A stretch of DNA of 64,000 nucleotides from Galbibacter pacificus (GCF_029603165.1 NZ_JAQSVC010000003.1:310001-374000); one strand, 5' to 3'. Shown: positions 35,626 to 45,800, numbered from the stretch's first letter. Made by a program: numbers and translations. The notes: a model not told the origin generated them from the letters alone.

Positions 35626-36091
35626 ATACGACGTACATATATATACAGACGGGGCCTCTAAAGGAAATCCCGGCCCGGGAGGTTATGGCATTGTTATGGA
35701 ATGGGTAGGGAAACCTTATAAAAAAGAGTTTGCCAAAGGCTTTAGAAAAACCACTAACAACCGTATGGAACTTATGGCCGTGATTGAAGCACTTAAAAAA
35801 CTTAAAAAAACGCAACTTCTGGTAAAGGTTTTTTCCGACTCTAAATATGTGGTGGACGCCGTTGAAAAGGGCTGGGTTTTTGGATGGGAAAAAAAAGGGT
35901 TTAAAGACAAGAAAAACCCGGACCTGTGGAAAGGCTTTTTAAAGCAATACCGAAAACAAAGAGTCTCCTTTCAATGGATAAAAGGGCATAATAACCACCC
36001 GCAAAATGAACGCTGCGATTTTTTGGCCGTACAGGCCGCCCAAGAAAAAAGACTGGCCATCGATACAGAATTTGAAAATAATTCGTTATAA
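35618..36091 (+). CDS. rnhA: Ribonuclease HI
   Basis: Ribonuclease HI cuts the RNA strand of RNA-DNA hybrids. The protein has 157 residues. The active-site acids are Asp 10 in IYTDGASKGNPGPGG, Glu in NNRMELMAVIEAL and Asp in VFSDSKYVVDAV; a fourth Asp lies in NERCDFLA. It overlaps the end of purN by 8 bases, which implies co-translation. Confidence 0.96.
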   Translation: MDKYDVHIYTDGASKGNPGPGGYGIVMEWVGKPYKKEFAKGFRKTTNNRMELMAVIEALKKLKKTQLLVKVFSDSKYVVDAVEKGWVFGWEKKGFKDKKNPDLWKGFLKQYRKQRVSFQWIKGHNNHPQNERCDFLAVQAAQEKRLAIDTEFENNSL

Positions 36092-36128
36092 ATTACTATT
36101 TTCACAATATATCAAAAAATCACCCCCC

Positions 36129-36728
36129 ATGAAATTCTTGATTTTATTTTGTGTTTATTTAACCACTACCGCTCCATCGCACTCTCAAGAATGGAACCTA
36201 AAACGCAATACCAACAACATTAAGGTGTACACCCGGGAACTGGACTCTACCAAGTTTAATGAATACAAGGCTGTGCTTATTGCAAGAACATCCATAAAAA
36301 AGGCCCTGGAAACAATTGTGGATGCCGATAATTTAAAAAAATGGAACTATAAGACCCCGCAAAGCAAACTTGTAAAAAAGATTTCTGATAGCGAATTTGT
36401 TTTTTGGATGGAAAACGACCTTCCCTGGCCCATAAGCAACCGGGACCATGTTTCATCCATAAATGTTTCCCAACCAGAGGCCAATACATATAAAATAGTC
36501 ATTAAACCAGCCGATAGCAATTATGTGGAAAAAGAAAAGAACATTATAAGAATGGATAATTTTGAAGGTTATTGGCTCATTAAAGAAATAGGGAAAGATT
36601 CTGTGGAGATTACACAGCAAATGTACGGAGACCCAAAAGGAACCATTCCGTCATGGCTTGTAAATTCAATTCTTGTTACATTTCCTTACCATTCTTTTGA
36701 AAATCTGAAAGAAATACTGGAAAACTAA
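36129..36728 (+). CDS. START domain-containing exported protein
   Basis: This protein of about 199 residues has a signal peptide (MKFLILFCVYLTTTAPSHSQ) followed by a START/Bet v1-like lipid-binding fold. Support is the start EWNLKRNTNNIKVYTREL and the DADNLKKWNYKTPQSKLVK and WPISNRDHVSSINVS segments, which match the START pattern. ATG 36129 was chosen because the longer open frame from 36006 overlaps rnhA and hides the signal peptide. A lipid ligand is expected but unknown. Confidence 0.85.
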   Translation: MKFLILFCVYLTTTAPSHSQEWNLKRNTNNIKVYTRELDSTKFNEYKAVLIARTSIKKALETIVDADNLKKWNYKTPQSKLVKKISDSEFVFWMENDLPWPISNRDHVSSINVSQPEANTYKIVIKPADSNYVEKEKNIIRMDNFEGYWLIKEIGKDSVEITQQMYGDPKGTIPSWLVNSILVTFPYHSFENLKEILEN

Positions 36729-36754
36729 GCTTATATTTGCACAAAAATTATTGC

Positions 36755-37681
36755 ATGGGGAAATTACTAATTGTAGGAAGCGTTGCTTTTGATGCTATTG
36801 AAACTCCTTTTGGTAAAACTGATAAAATTTTAGGGGGCGCCGCTCCTTTTATAGGGTTAGCTGCTTCTCAGTTTAATGTAGAGAGCGCCATTGTTTCTGT
36901 AGTAGGCGACGATTTTCCTAAAGAATACCTCGACCTTTTTTCGAAAAAAGGCATCGACATTAATGCCATAGAGGTTGTTAAAGGCGGAAAAACCTTCTTC
37001 TGGAAGGGAAAATACCATAACGACCTAAATTCCAGAGATACCTTAGAAACGCAACTTAATGTCCTGGCAAACTTCAACCCAATAGTTCCGGACAATTATA
37101 AAGATGCCGAAGTATTAATGTTAGGAAACCTAAATCCGTCCGTCCAACTAAGTGTTATTGAACAAATGGAAACAAAGCCAAAGCTCATTGTTTTGGACAC
37201 CATGAATTTTTGGATGGACAATACCCTGGACGAGCTAATGCAGGTAATCGCCAAAGTAGATGTAATCACCATAAACGATGAAGAAGCAAGGCAATTATCC
37301 GGCGAATATTCTTTGGTAAAAGCCGCCGAAAAAATACAAGCAATGGGACCAAAGTACATTGTTATTAAAAAAGGGGAGCACGGCGCTCTATTGTTCCACA
37401 AAGGGAGTATATTTTTTGCCCCTGCACTTCCCCTGGAAGAAGTATTCGATCCGACCGGTGCCGGTGATACCTTTGCAGGCGGTTTTTCTGGATACATCGC
37501 CAAAACAGAAGACTATTCGTTTGCCAATATGAAAACAGCCGTTATCCATGGATCGAACCTTGCATCATTTTGTGTGGAAAAATTTGGAACCAAAAGGCTA
37601 CAGGAATTACAGCACGATGCTGTTTACAAAAGGTTGGAACAGTTTAAGAGTTTAACGCAATTTGATATAAAACTTACGTAA
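36755..37681 (+). CDS. PfkB family carbohydrate/nucleoside kinase
   Basis: This ribokinase-family ATP-dependent kinase has 308 residues from ATG 36755. The upstream ATG at 36737 would add only six residues that do not belong to the fold, which starts MGKLLIVGSVAFDAIET. The PfkB signature 2, DPTGAGDTFAGGF, lies near residue 236 with the catalytic Asp. The substrate is uncertain; neighbouring purine genes suggest a nucleoside such as adenosine or inosine, but that is inference. It is separated from the purF-like gene by a hairpin terminator. Confidence 0.9.
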   Translation: MGKLLIVGSVAFDAIETPFGKTDKILGGAAPFIGLAASQFNVESAIVSVVGDDFPKEYLDLFSKKGIDINAIEVVKGGKTFFWKGKYHNDLNSRDTLETQLNVLANFNPIVPDNYKDAEVLMLGNLNPSVQLSVIEQMETKPKLIVLDTMNFWMDNTLDELMQVIAKVDVITINDEEARQLSGEYSLVKAAEKIQAMGPKYIVIKKGEHGALLFHKGSIFFAPALPLEEVFDPTGAGDTFAGGFSGYIAKTEDYSFANMKTAVIHGSNLASFCVEKFGTKRLQELQHDAVYKRLEQFKSLTQFDIKLT

Positions 37682-37691
37682 ATAACCACTG

Positions 37692-37715
37692 CCCTGAATA
37701 ATTTCGGGGTTTTTT
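37692..37715 (+). terminator. Hairpin and T run between pfkB and the purF-like gene
   Basis: CCCTGAA pairs with TTCGGGG (7 bp, including one G-T pair) around a 4-base loop, and six T follow. It ends 12 bases before the purF-like ATG. Confidence 0.6.
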
Positions 37716-37727
37716 ATTAGAATAATA

Positions 37728-39629
37728 ATGAGTGACGCTATTAAACACGAATGTGGAATTGCCCTAGTAAGGCTATTAAAACCATTGGAATACTACAAAG
37801 AAAAATACGGGAGTGCATTTTATGGCATCAATAAAATGTACCTCATGATGGAAAAGCAGCACAACAGGGGGCAAGACGGTGCAGGTTTTGCCAGCATAAA
37901 GTTAAATATGCAAGCCGGGGAACGCTACATGAGCAGGGTACGCTCCAATCAAGCCCAGCCCATTCAAGACATCTTTAACCAAATAAATGGGCGTATTAAC
38001 GAAGAATTAAAAGAGTACCCCGAATACAACGACAGCATCGAATTGCAAAAACGGAATATTCCGTATATCGGGGAGCTTATGCTGGGGCATGTGCGCTATG
38101 GTACTTTTGGCAAAAATAGTATTGAAAGCGTCCATCCGTTTTTAAGGCAAAACAATTGGATGCACAGAAACTTAATTGTTGCCGGAAATTTCAACATGAC
38201 CAATGTAAACGAGCTTTTCTCCAATCTTATCCGTTTGGGCCAGCATCCAAAAGAAAAAGCCGATACCATTACCGTAATGGAAAAAATAGGACATTTTTTA
38301 GATGATGCCGTTTCCAAGCTATACAAGCAAATAAAAAAGGAAGGATATACCAAAATGGAGGCTTCTCCAATTATTGCAGAAAGGCTTAACGTTGCCAAAA
38401 TATTAAGGAAGGCCGCAAAAAATTTCGATGGTGGTTACGCTATGGCCGGACTTTTAGGACATGGGGATGCTTTTGTGCTTCGGGATCCAGCGGGAATACG
38501 CCCTACTTACTATTACCAAGATGATGAAGTGGTTGTGGTTGCTTCAGAAAGACCTGTAATTCAAACCGTTTTTAATGTCGATATTGAAAACGTACATGAA
38601 CTGGACCCCGGAAAGGCCCTTATCATAAAAAAAGACGGTTCCGTAAAAGCAAAAAAAATATTAGAGCCTCTTGAGCGTAAAGCCTGTTCTTTTGAGCGTA
38701 TTTATTTTTCCCGCGGAAGCGATGCAGAAATATATCAGGAAAGAAAGAACTTGGGAAGACTATTATTGCCTAAAATACTCAAGACCATTGATGATGATAT
38801 AGAGAATACTGTTTTCTCATACATCCCAAATACGGCCGAAACTTCCTTTTACGGAATGGTAAAACAGGCCCAGGACTTTTTAAACGATAAAAAAGAGCAG
38901 GAAATATTGCAGGAAGGGGCATCGCTTACAAGTGAACGCCTTCATGAAATCCTGTCCAAAAGGCCACGAATCGAAAAAGTGGCCATAAAAGACGCCAAGC
39001 TCCGCACGTTTATTACCGAAGACAGTAGCCGTGACGATTTGGTAACACATGTTTACGACATTACATACGGATCGGTAAAACCAACAGACAACCTTGTTAT
39101 TATTGATGACAGTATTGTAAGGGGGACCACTTTAAAGAAAAGCATTCTCCGCATTCTCGACAGGTTGCACCCAAAAACAATTATTGTAGTTTCATCTGCT
39201 CCGCAAATACGTTACCCCGATTGCTATGGAATTGATATGGCCCGCATGGAAGACCTTATTGCTTTTAAAGCGGCACTGGCCCTACATGAAGACAGGGGGA
39301 CAAAAGAAGAAATAGTAGAGGCTATTTACAAAAATTGCAAGGATCAAGCTGATTTACCCGATGCTGAAGTAAAAAATGCAGTTCAAGAATTCTATGAACC
39401 ATTTAGCGACGAAGAAATCTCTGAGAAAATTTCCGAACTTTTATGCCCCGAAGGTATTAATGCAAAAGTAAAAATAATATATCAAACGGTTGACAATTTA
39501 CACAAGGCATGCCCCAAAAACCTTGGCGATTGGTATTTTACGGGCAATTACCCAACAGCTGGAGGCAACCGGGTAGTGAACAGAGCCTTTATGAATTTTT
39601 ACGAAGGGGTTACTGGAAGAGCTTATTAA
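37728..39629 (+). CDS. Amidophosphoribosyltransferase, long form
   Basis: This 633-residue glutamine-PRPP amidotransferase catalyses the first step of purine synthesis. The N-terminal nucleophile is Cys 9 in KHECGIALVR, so an eight-residue propeptide must be removed. The glutaminase domain spans about 9-290 (HNRGQDGAGFAS, GHVRYGTFG). The phosphoribosyltransferase domain follows, with the PRPP motif VIIDDSIVRGTT (about 459-470). It is much longer than E. coli PurF (about 505) owing to insertions in both halves. Bacteroidota often carry a second, shorter purF, so the symbol was left blank. Confidence 0.9.
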   Translation: MSDAIKHECGIALVRLLKPLEYYKEKYGSAFYGINKMYLMMEKQHNRGQDGAGFASIKLNMQAGERYMSRVRSNQAQPIQDIFNQINGRINEELKEYPEYNDSIELQKRNIPYIGELMLGHVRYGTFGKNSIESVHPFLRQNNWMHRNLIVAGNFNMTNVNELFSNLIRLGQHPKEKADTITVMEKIGHFLDDAVSKLYKQIKKEGYTKMEASPIIAERLNVAKILRKAAKNFDGGYAMAGLLGHGDAFVLRDPAGIRPTYYYQDDEVVVVASERPVIQTVFNVDIENVHELDPGKALIIKKDGSVKAKKILEPLERKACSFERIYFSRGSDAEIYQERKNLGRLLLPKILKTIDDDIENTVFSYIPNTAETSFYGMVKQAQDFLNDKKEQEILQEGASLTSERLHEILSKRPRIEKVAIKDAKLRTFITEDSSRDDLVTHVYDITYGSVKPTDNLVIIDDSIVRGTTLKKSILRILDRLHPKTIIVVSSAPQIRYPDCYGIDMARMEDLIAFKAALALHEDRGTKEEIVEAIYKNCKDQADLPDAEVKNAVQEFYEPFSDEEISEKISELLCPEGINAKVKIIYQTVDNLHKACPKNLGDWYFTGNYPTAGGNRVVNRAFMNFYEGVTGRAY

Positions 39630-39702
39630 AAAGCGAATATACGTTTTATCGGTAAAATATGCATTTTAACTGATTATTAACTTATAAATAACTTTCAAAT
39701 AT

Positions 39703-39710
39703 TATCTTTG
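39703..39710 (+). promoter_or_regulatory. -7 box of small RNA copy 1
   Basis: TATCTTTG is an exact TAnnTTTG match that ends 5 bases before the repeated segment starts. No good TTTG is seen 19-21 bases upstream. Confidence 0.5.
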
Positions 39711-39715
39711 ACAAT

Positions 39716-39787
39716 ACCATAGCATAAGTAGGTTAAGTTCATGGTAAGATTTGGGGCAAAAAAGGTGGATTTATTTCCACCTTTTTT
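39716..39787 (+). ncRNA. Candidate small RNA, copy 1
   Basis: This 72-base unit has a 47-base segment identical to copy 2, starting 5 bases after a -7 box. It ends in a 12-bp perfect terminator stem (39758-39769 with 39776-39787) and a T run. At the 5' end ACCAT can pair with ATGGT (39741-39745) around a 20-base loop. There is no open frame with coding character. It starts 86 bases after the purF-like stop. Its identity with any Rfam family is unknown to me. Confidence 0.65.
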
Positions 39788-39889
39788 ATTTTATACCAAT
39801 CCTCAATTAGAATCAAAATTTCCTTCGATTTAAAATTTAAAACAGCATCTTTCACTTTAACTAAAAAACGTGCATTACAACCAATTGAT

Positions 39890-39920
39890 TTTGTCGTAAA
39901 TGCACCTCAACATATATTCG
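39890..39920 (+). promoter_or_regulatory. Promoter of small RNA copy 2
   Basis: TTTG (39890-39893), 19 bases, then TATATTCG (39913-39920) match the TTTG-N19-TAnnTTTG pattern with one mismatch. The box ends 4 bases before the repeated segment. Confidence 0.65.
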
Positions 39921-39924
39921 CATC

Positions 39925-39995
39925 ACCATAGCATAAGTAGGTTAAGTTCATGGTAAGATTTGGGGCAAAAAGGGCGGATTAATTCCGCCCTTTTT
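39925..39995 (+). ncRNA. Candidate small RNA, copy 2
   Basis: This 71-base unit shares a 47-base identical 5' segment with copy 1, 209 bases upstream. Its terminator stem is also 12 bp (39967-39978 with 39984-39995). Two base pairs differ from copy 1, and both changes keep pairing (A-U to G-C and U-A to C-G). This points to a transcript with selected secondary structure. It has a better promoter than copy 1. Confidence 0.68.
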
Positions 39996-40034
39996 ATTTT
40001 TAAGCTTTTTTTCTTCAATTGTACCCAAACAAAA

Positions 40035-40055
40035 ACGGCTGCAATTACAGCCGCT
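40035..40055 (-). terminator. Terminator of the exported Gfo/Idh/MocA gene
   Basis: CGGCTG and CAGCCG pair around CAATTA, extended by an A run and a T run. It lies about 30 bases past the stop of the minus-strand gene. Confidence 0.65.
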
Positions 40056-40083
40056 TTTTCAAACATTATTTTACAATATGTCC

Positions 40084-41514
40084 CTATGAACTCAATTCCC
40101 AACCTTTTCTGTATGAGCCATTGATCCATTCGTTCGCTTTTTCGTAATTGGTAACCCGCATGTTTTTTCCGTCCCACATAATTTTCTTTCTTCCGGGATA
40201 ATCATATGGATCCCAGTCTCCTATTTTCTTGCCTGGCTTCAATACTTTGTACTGAAAAGCTTTTATTGCCAAATTGCCCATAAGTACCGTTTCGGTTAAA
40301 GGTCCGGCATAGGAGAATGGAGAAGAGGTTTCAATACCTTTTAAGCATCCGTCAACAAAATTATTGTAGTGCCCCGAAATGGCTCCGTCAATCCTTTTCA
40401 ATCTTTTTTCGGTAGGGAAATCGCCTACTTTATCTTTATAAGCATTTAAAATTCTAGGGTTTTCAGAGTATGCATCGGTAATTAAAATTCCTTTTTCACC
40501 ATAAAAAATGGAGCCTCCCCCGGGATCTCCAATGGTTTCTCCTTCTTGTAGCCCATCTGGAATGTCGGGCATTATGCCGCCATCGTACCAGCTAAGGGCA
40601 ATATCTCCATGATTTTCTGTATTGAATTTTAAACGGACAATTGAAGAAGGCGGACAGGCTTCGCTATAGTCGGCTTCTACAAAATCTCCAGACCATACTG
40701 TTGTACAGCTTGCTTCTGCTTCGGTAGGATAATTTAATTTTAATACCCTAAAAGGTGTCTCCATGATATGACATCCCATATCTCCAAGTGCTCCTGTTCC
40801 GAAATCCCACCATCCCCTCCATTTAAATGGCAGATAAGCGGGGTTGTATGGCCTAAATGCGGCAGGGCCCAACCATTGGTCCCAGTCTAACGTACCGGGC
40901 ACTGGCACTCCCTCTGGCCTTCCTTTGGTTCCCTGTGGCCAAACCGGTCTATTTGTCCAGCAATCTACTTTTATTACTTTCCCTATGACACCGGCTTCAA
41001 TCCATTCTTGAGTAGTCCGGGCACCATCCGAAGAGCTTCCTTGGTTCCCCATCTGGGTAACAATACTGTTCTCTTGGGCAACTTTGGCCATTAATCGTGC
41101 TTCAGCAATATTGTGCGTTAGCGGTTTTTCAACATAAGCATGTTTTTTGGCTTTCATAAACGGGAGTGCAATGGTAGCATGGTTATGATCGGGTGTCGCC
41201 ACCATAAAAGCATCTATTTCGTTTAAGTGCTTATCATAAACTTCTCTAAAATCCTTGTATTTTTTTGCTTTTGGATGTGCTTTAAAGGTGTCTTTTGCAC
41301 GCACTTCGTCCACATCGCACAGGGTAACAAATTTAACTTTTTTAGTGTTTCCCAATTCCTTGATCACTTGGCCACCTCTTCCTCCAACTCCAAATCCGGC
41401 CATATATAAAGTGTCGCTTGGAGGGACATGAACACCGCCCATAACATGCGAAGGCACAATATAAAGTGCACTTCCCGCAGCGGCTGCGTTCTTAATAAAG
41501 TTTCTACGTTTCAT
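40084..41514 (-). CDS. Tat-exported Gfo/Idh/MocA family oxidoreductase
   Basis: This 476-residue dehydrogenase-fold protein has a twin-arginine signal (MKRRNFIKNAAAAGSALY), so it is exported folded, probably with bound NAD(P). The Rossmann motif AGFGVGGRGGQV lies around residues 39-50, the catalytic lysine is in YVEKPLTH (about 134), and the GDMGCHIMET segment (about 245) supplies the second active-site motif. Secreted members include glucose-fructose oxidoreductase-like enzymes and NAD-dependent glycosidases (GH109). This sequence was not clearly assigned to either. It stands alone, 10 kb from the carbohydrate locus. Confidence 0.88.
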   Translation of the reverse strand: MKRRNFIKNAAAAGSALYIVPSHVMGGVHVPPSDTLYMAGFGVGGRGGQVIKELGNTKKVKFVTLCDVDEVRAKDTFKAHPKAKKYKDFREVYDKHLNEIDAFMVATPDHNHATIALPFMKAKKHAYVEKPLTHNIAEARLMAKVAQENSIVTQMGNQGSSSDGARTTQEWIEAGVIGKVIKVDCWTNRPVWPQGTKGRPEGVPVPGTLDWDQWLGPAAFRPYNPAYLPFKWRGWWDFGTGALGDMGCHIMETPFRVLKLNYPTEAEASCTTVWSGDFVEADYSEACPPSSIVRLKFNTENHGDIALSWYDGGIMPDIPDGLQEGETIGDPGGGSIFYGEKGILITDAYSENPRILNAYKDKVGDFPTEKRLKRIDGAISGHYNNFVDGCLKGIETSSPFSYAGPLTETVLMGNLAIKAFQYKVLKPGKKIGDWDPYDYPGRKKIMWDGKNMRVTNYEKANEWINGSYRKGWELSS

Positions 41515-41628
41515 TTTGACAAATCGTTAATATTTTTAAAAGGTTAATGTTTATTTCGCAAAAAAGTTACGCATTTTTTTTGAAGAAATTCTTTTTGATG
41601 AAATGGAATTATTCCATAATTTTGGATT

Positions 41629-42729
41629 ATGTCCGATAATCTAAAAAATAGCAAAGGAAGGGGCGCACAAATAAATGTCCGTAATAAATTTCTGGAACTC
41701 TCCCATGAAATGAGGGAAGACTTTCTTGAATATTGCCGGCTCGAAGGAGAAATTGCCGACAAAAACAAAACCAGTTACCTAGAAGTCTTTCCCAAAACTA
41801 TTGTGAACAAAGTAACCAGCCCCGATGTTGGCATGGGGTATTCCATGAATCCTTATCAAGGGTGCGAACATGGTTGCATTTATTGTTATGCGCGAAATTC
41901 TCATGAATATTGGGGCTATAGTGCCGGATTGGACTTTGAAAGAAAAATACTTGTTAAAAAAAATGCCCCCCAATTATTGGAAAAGAAACTTTTAAGCAGA
42001 AATTGGCAGGCAAAAACTATTGTAATGGCAGGAAACACCGATTGTTACCAACCGGCAGAACAAAAATTCAGGATTACCAGAAAATGCCTTGAGGTATTTT
42101 TAAAATACAAGCATCCTGTTGCCATTATTACAAAAAACGCCTTTATTTTGCGCGACCTGGACATTATAAAAGAACTTACTTCTCAAGGATTAATTGCCGT
42201 AAACGTTTCTATTACTTCCTTAAGCGAAGACACACGCCGGGTGTTGGAGCCACGTACGGCAAGCATAAAAAAACGCTTGGAAACCGTAAAGACATTATCT
42301 GATAATATGGTGCCTGTAAATGTGATGATGGCCCCCATAATCCCTTCAATTAATAGTCATGAAATCCTTCCGTTAGCAAAAACCGTTAGGAAACACGGAG
42401 CCATATCCATTGGGTTTACCGTGGTAAGGCTCAATGGTGCCATTGGTGAAATTTTTACCGATTGGATACACAAAACATTGCCCGATAAAGCCGAAAAGGT
42501 ACTACACCAAATTGCCGAATGTCATGGCGGCACATTAAACGACAGTAGGTACGGCGTAAGAAAAACAGGTGAAGGAAAGATAGCAGAGCAAATCCATGCA
42601 CTTATAAAAATAGCACGACAGCAATATTTTAGCGATATCCAAATGCCACAATTAAACAAAAGCCTATTTAATATGCAACGGGAGCTCTTTAAAAATTCCC
42701 CTCCAGGGCAAATGAATCTATTTGAGTGA
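41629..42729 (+). CDS. PA0069 family radical SAM protein
   Basis: This 366-residue radical S-adenosylmethionine protein is of the SplB-like PA0069 type. The iron-sulfur motif is CEHGCIYCYAR (CxxxCxxC, about residues 79-89), preceded by GMGYSMNPYQG. The AdoMet-binding barrel continues through MAGNTDCYQPAEQ and VSITSLSEDTRRVLEPR. The family's substrate is not established. The gene is not next to DNA repair genes, and an RND efflux operon lies convergently behind a shared terminator. Confidence 0.93.
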   Translation: MSDNLKNSKGRGAQINVRNKFLELSHEMREDFLEYCRLEGEIADKNKTSYLEVFPKTIVNKVTSPDVGMGYSMNPYQGCEHGCIYCYARNSHEYWGYSAGLDFERKILVKKNAPQLLEKKLLSRNWQAKTIVMAGNTDCYQPAEQKFRITRKCLEVFLKYKHPVAIITKNAFILRDLDIIKELTSQGLIAVNVSITSLSEDTRRVLEPRTASIKKRLETVKTLSDNMVPVNVMMAPIIPSINSHEILPLAKTVRKHGAISIGFTVVRLNGAIGEIFTDWIHKTLPDKAEKVLHQIAECHGGTLNDSRYGVRKTGEGKIAEQIHALIKIARQQYFSDIQMPQLNKSLFNMQRELFKNSPPGQMNLFE

Positions 42730-42769
42730 TGAAACACTTTAAACTAGGTTGAAAGATTCAACGAACGAA

Positions 42770-42805
42770 AAAAACGGTTATGCGAACGTCCGCATAACCG
42801 TTTTT
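42770..42805. terminator. Bidirectional terminator between the radical SAM gene and the RND operon
   Basis: A 15-bp perfect stem (AAAAACGGTTATGCG and CGCATAACCGTTTTT) with a 6-base loop lies between convergent genes. Confidence 0.9.
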
Positions 42806-42832
42806 AGCAATTAACCAAATTTAAGCATTATT

Positions 42833-45800
42833 TTATATTGGAGCTATGTCGTCTAGTTTTTCCACAACCTCCTCTTTTTTATTTCTGAATTTTAATTTTG
42901 CCCAATATACTATGTAAAATAGCAACGGAACAATAATAAGTGTAAGGAAAGTAGCTATAAAGAGGCCAAAAATAACCGTCCAAGCCAAAGGTCCCCAGAA
43001 AATAACGTTATCTCCTCCCATATATATCTGTGCATCAAATTGCGAGAACAGGGAAAAGAAGTCGATATTTAAACCTATTGCCAAAGGAATTAACCCAAGA
43101 ATGGTTGTTATGGCCGTTAGCAATACAGGACGTAACCTAGCCCTGCCAGACATTACCAATACTTCTTTCATATCGGCTTTTGGCAACAAATCGCTGTCTT
43201 CCGTAAGCCCTAACTTAATCTTTCTCCTATCTATTAATATTTGTGCATAATCCAATAATACAACACCATTGTTTACCACGATCCCCGCAAGTGAGATAAT
43301 CCCCATCATGGTCATCATGATAACAAAAGACCATCCCGTAATCATCAAACCACCAAATACCCCAATAAAACTCAGGAATATCGCCAACATGATAATAGTA
43401 GGCTTGGACACAGAACTAAACTGAAAAATTAAAATAAGCATAATGAGCCCCAATCCTGCAAAAAACGCACTCATTAAAAAGGCCATTTGTTTGTTTTGTT
43501 CTTCAATTTGACCTGTATAATCTATATGAATGCTATTGGGAACATCGAAGTTGCCCATTTCCTTTTGAATTTTCCCTACTGCGGCCCCAGCATCGGTATA
43601 TCCAGGAGCCAAACCAGAATACACGGTAACTACCCGTTTGAGGTCTCTGTGCTTGATGGCACTAAAGGAAGACGTATTTTTATGTTTGGCAACAGCAGAA
43701 ACGGGGATTTCTTTAATCTGGCCTGAAGCCTGATCCCTAAATATTATATTCTGATCGAATAAAGCACTTGTATTATATCTCAAGTCTTTGTTAAATCGCA
43801 CATAAATATCGTAATCATCGCCACCTTCTTTGTAAATCCCGGCTTTTTCACCAAATATGGAACGTCTTAACTGGTTTCCAACCTGGCCTACGGCTACGCC
43901 CAATTCTCCTGCCTTTTCCCTATCCACTTCAACTACCATTGCCGGCTTTCCTTTGTTCACATCGATCTTGAGCTCTTCAACTTCAGCTATATTTTTGGTG
44001 TTGATGTAATCGCGCATTTTTTCGGCCGTAACAATAAGCTCGTCGTAATCTTCACCACTTAACTCGATATTGATTGGGTATCCAGCAGGTGGACCAACGG
44101 CATCTTTCTCAACAGAAATGGCAACCCCGGGGTAAATTCCCTTTAAAGCTTCTTGTACTTTTTTACGAAGCACTTCGCTGTCTTTTCCCCGACGGTATTT
44201 GTATTCCCGCATGGTAGCGGTAATTTTTCCTTTGTGTGGCATTTCGGCACTGGAACCCCCATCTGTTTGTGGGTTTCCGGCACCTTCCCCCACTTGCGAA
44301 ACAGCCGATTCTACCATATAGTTATAACCATTGTCCATGTATTCGCCATCGTTCAGGATAGCATATACCCGCTTTTCAATATCTTTGGTAATGGCATTGG
44401 TCTTGTCTATATCGGTTCCTTGTGGATATTCAATATAAACAATAATCTGGTTTGGTTTATTGTCGGGAAAGAACTCCACTTTAGTCCGCCCACTTCCCAA
44501 TGATTGGCCAAACAGCATAAAAACTATAATAAGCAGGGCAAAGGTCCCGCCAACAAACAGCAAGGGTTTCCATCCGCCAAGGGCCATTTTAAGGAAGCTT
44601 TGGTATTTTTTTTCCAGCCATGTAAGCGTGTGTGCTTGAAAATAGTCGGCGGCCCCTTTTAACCAATAACGGTATATCCAGAACATAATGGCGGTAACAA
44701 TCATTAAAGTTCCAAGCCCTCTGACAGCGCCACCAAAAATTAGTATAAAAATACCGGGAACCCCCAAAATAATGCTTAAACGTATTAATTGTTTTCTGGT
44801 AAGTTTTTTCTCTCCGGTGTCCATAAACTGGGAAACAAGCATGGAGTTCATAAAAATGGCCACAAAAAGTGAGGAGCCCAGCACTACCGACAAGGTAATT
44901 GGGAAAAATTTCATGAATTCGCCCATCACGCCCGGCCACATCCCTAATGGGATAAATGCCGCAACCGTTGTGGCTGTAGAAATAATTATAGGAAATGCAA
45001 TCTCACCAATACCCTTTTTGGCGGCTTCTATACGGGACATGCCTTCTTCGTCCATTAAGCGGTATACATTTTCCACAACAACAATCCCGTTATCTACCAA
45101 CATACCAAGACCCATAATGAGTCCGAAAAGAATCATGGTGTTTAGTGTATATCCAAGCCCTTGAAGAATCATGAACGACATAAACATTGACATTGGAATT
45201 GCAAAACCTACAAACAATGCATTCCGGAAGCCCAAAAAGAACATTAACACACCTACAACCAAAATAATACCGAAGATTATGTTGTTTACCAAGTCGCTTA
45301 CTTGATTTAAGGTCTGCGAAGACTGGTCGTTGGCAACGGTTATTGATAAATCGGGCGGATAATATTCTTTTTCAGCCTTTTTTATAATTTCTTCAATTTG
45401 CTCTGAAGCTTCAATCATGTTTTTTCCGGCACGCTTTTTCACATCGAGCATCACAACACTTTCTCCAAATTCGCGTGCAAAAGTGGTTTTATCTTCTTCT
45501 TTAAAGGAAATTGAAGCAATGTCTCTTAAGTACACTACTCCGTCTTGAGATTTTACCACAAAATTTTGAAGTTCCTGTGGGTCTTCTATTTCTCCAAGAA
45601 TCCTGATTGTTCGTCTTTGTCCGCTTACAATCATATTTCCGGCCGACATTGTTACGTTCCCGTTCCTTATGGTATTAAGCACATCGTCGAAACTAATCTG
45701 GGCGGCCATCATTTTATAGACATCCACGGCAACTTCTACCTCTTTTTCTTGCGCTCCGCGGATATCAACTTGTTTTATCTGCGGAAGGTCTTCAATTCTA

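Noticed and set aside
39923-40177. 84-codon minus-strand open frame over small RNA copy 2
   Set aside because: It overlaps the end of the exported Gfo/Idh/MocA gene and the terminators, and the peptide is unlike a protein.
40084-41514. GH109 glycosidase label for the exported oxidoreductase
   Set aside because: The Tat signal and fold agree, but GH109-specific features could not be confirmed by eye, so the general family name was kept.
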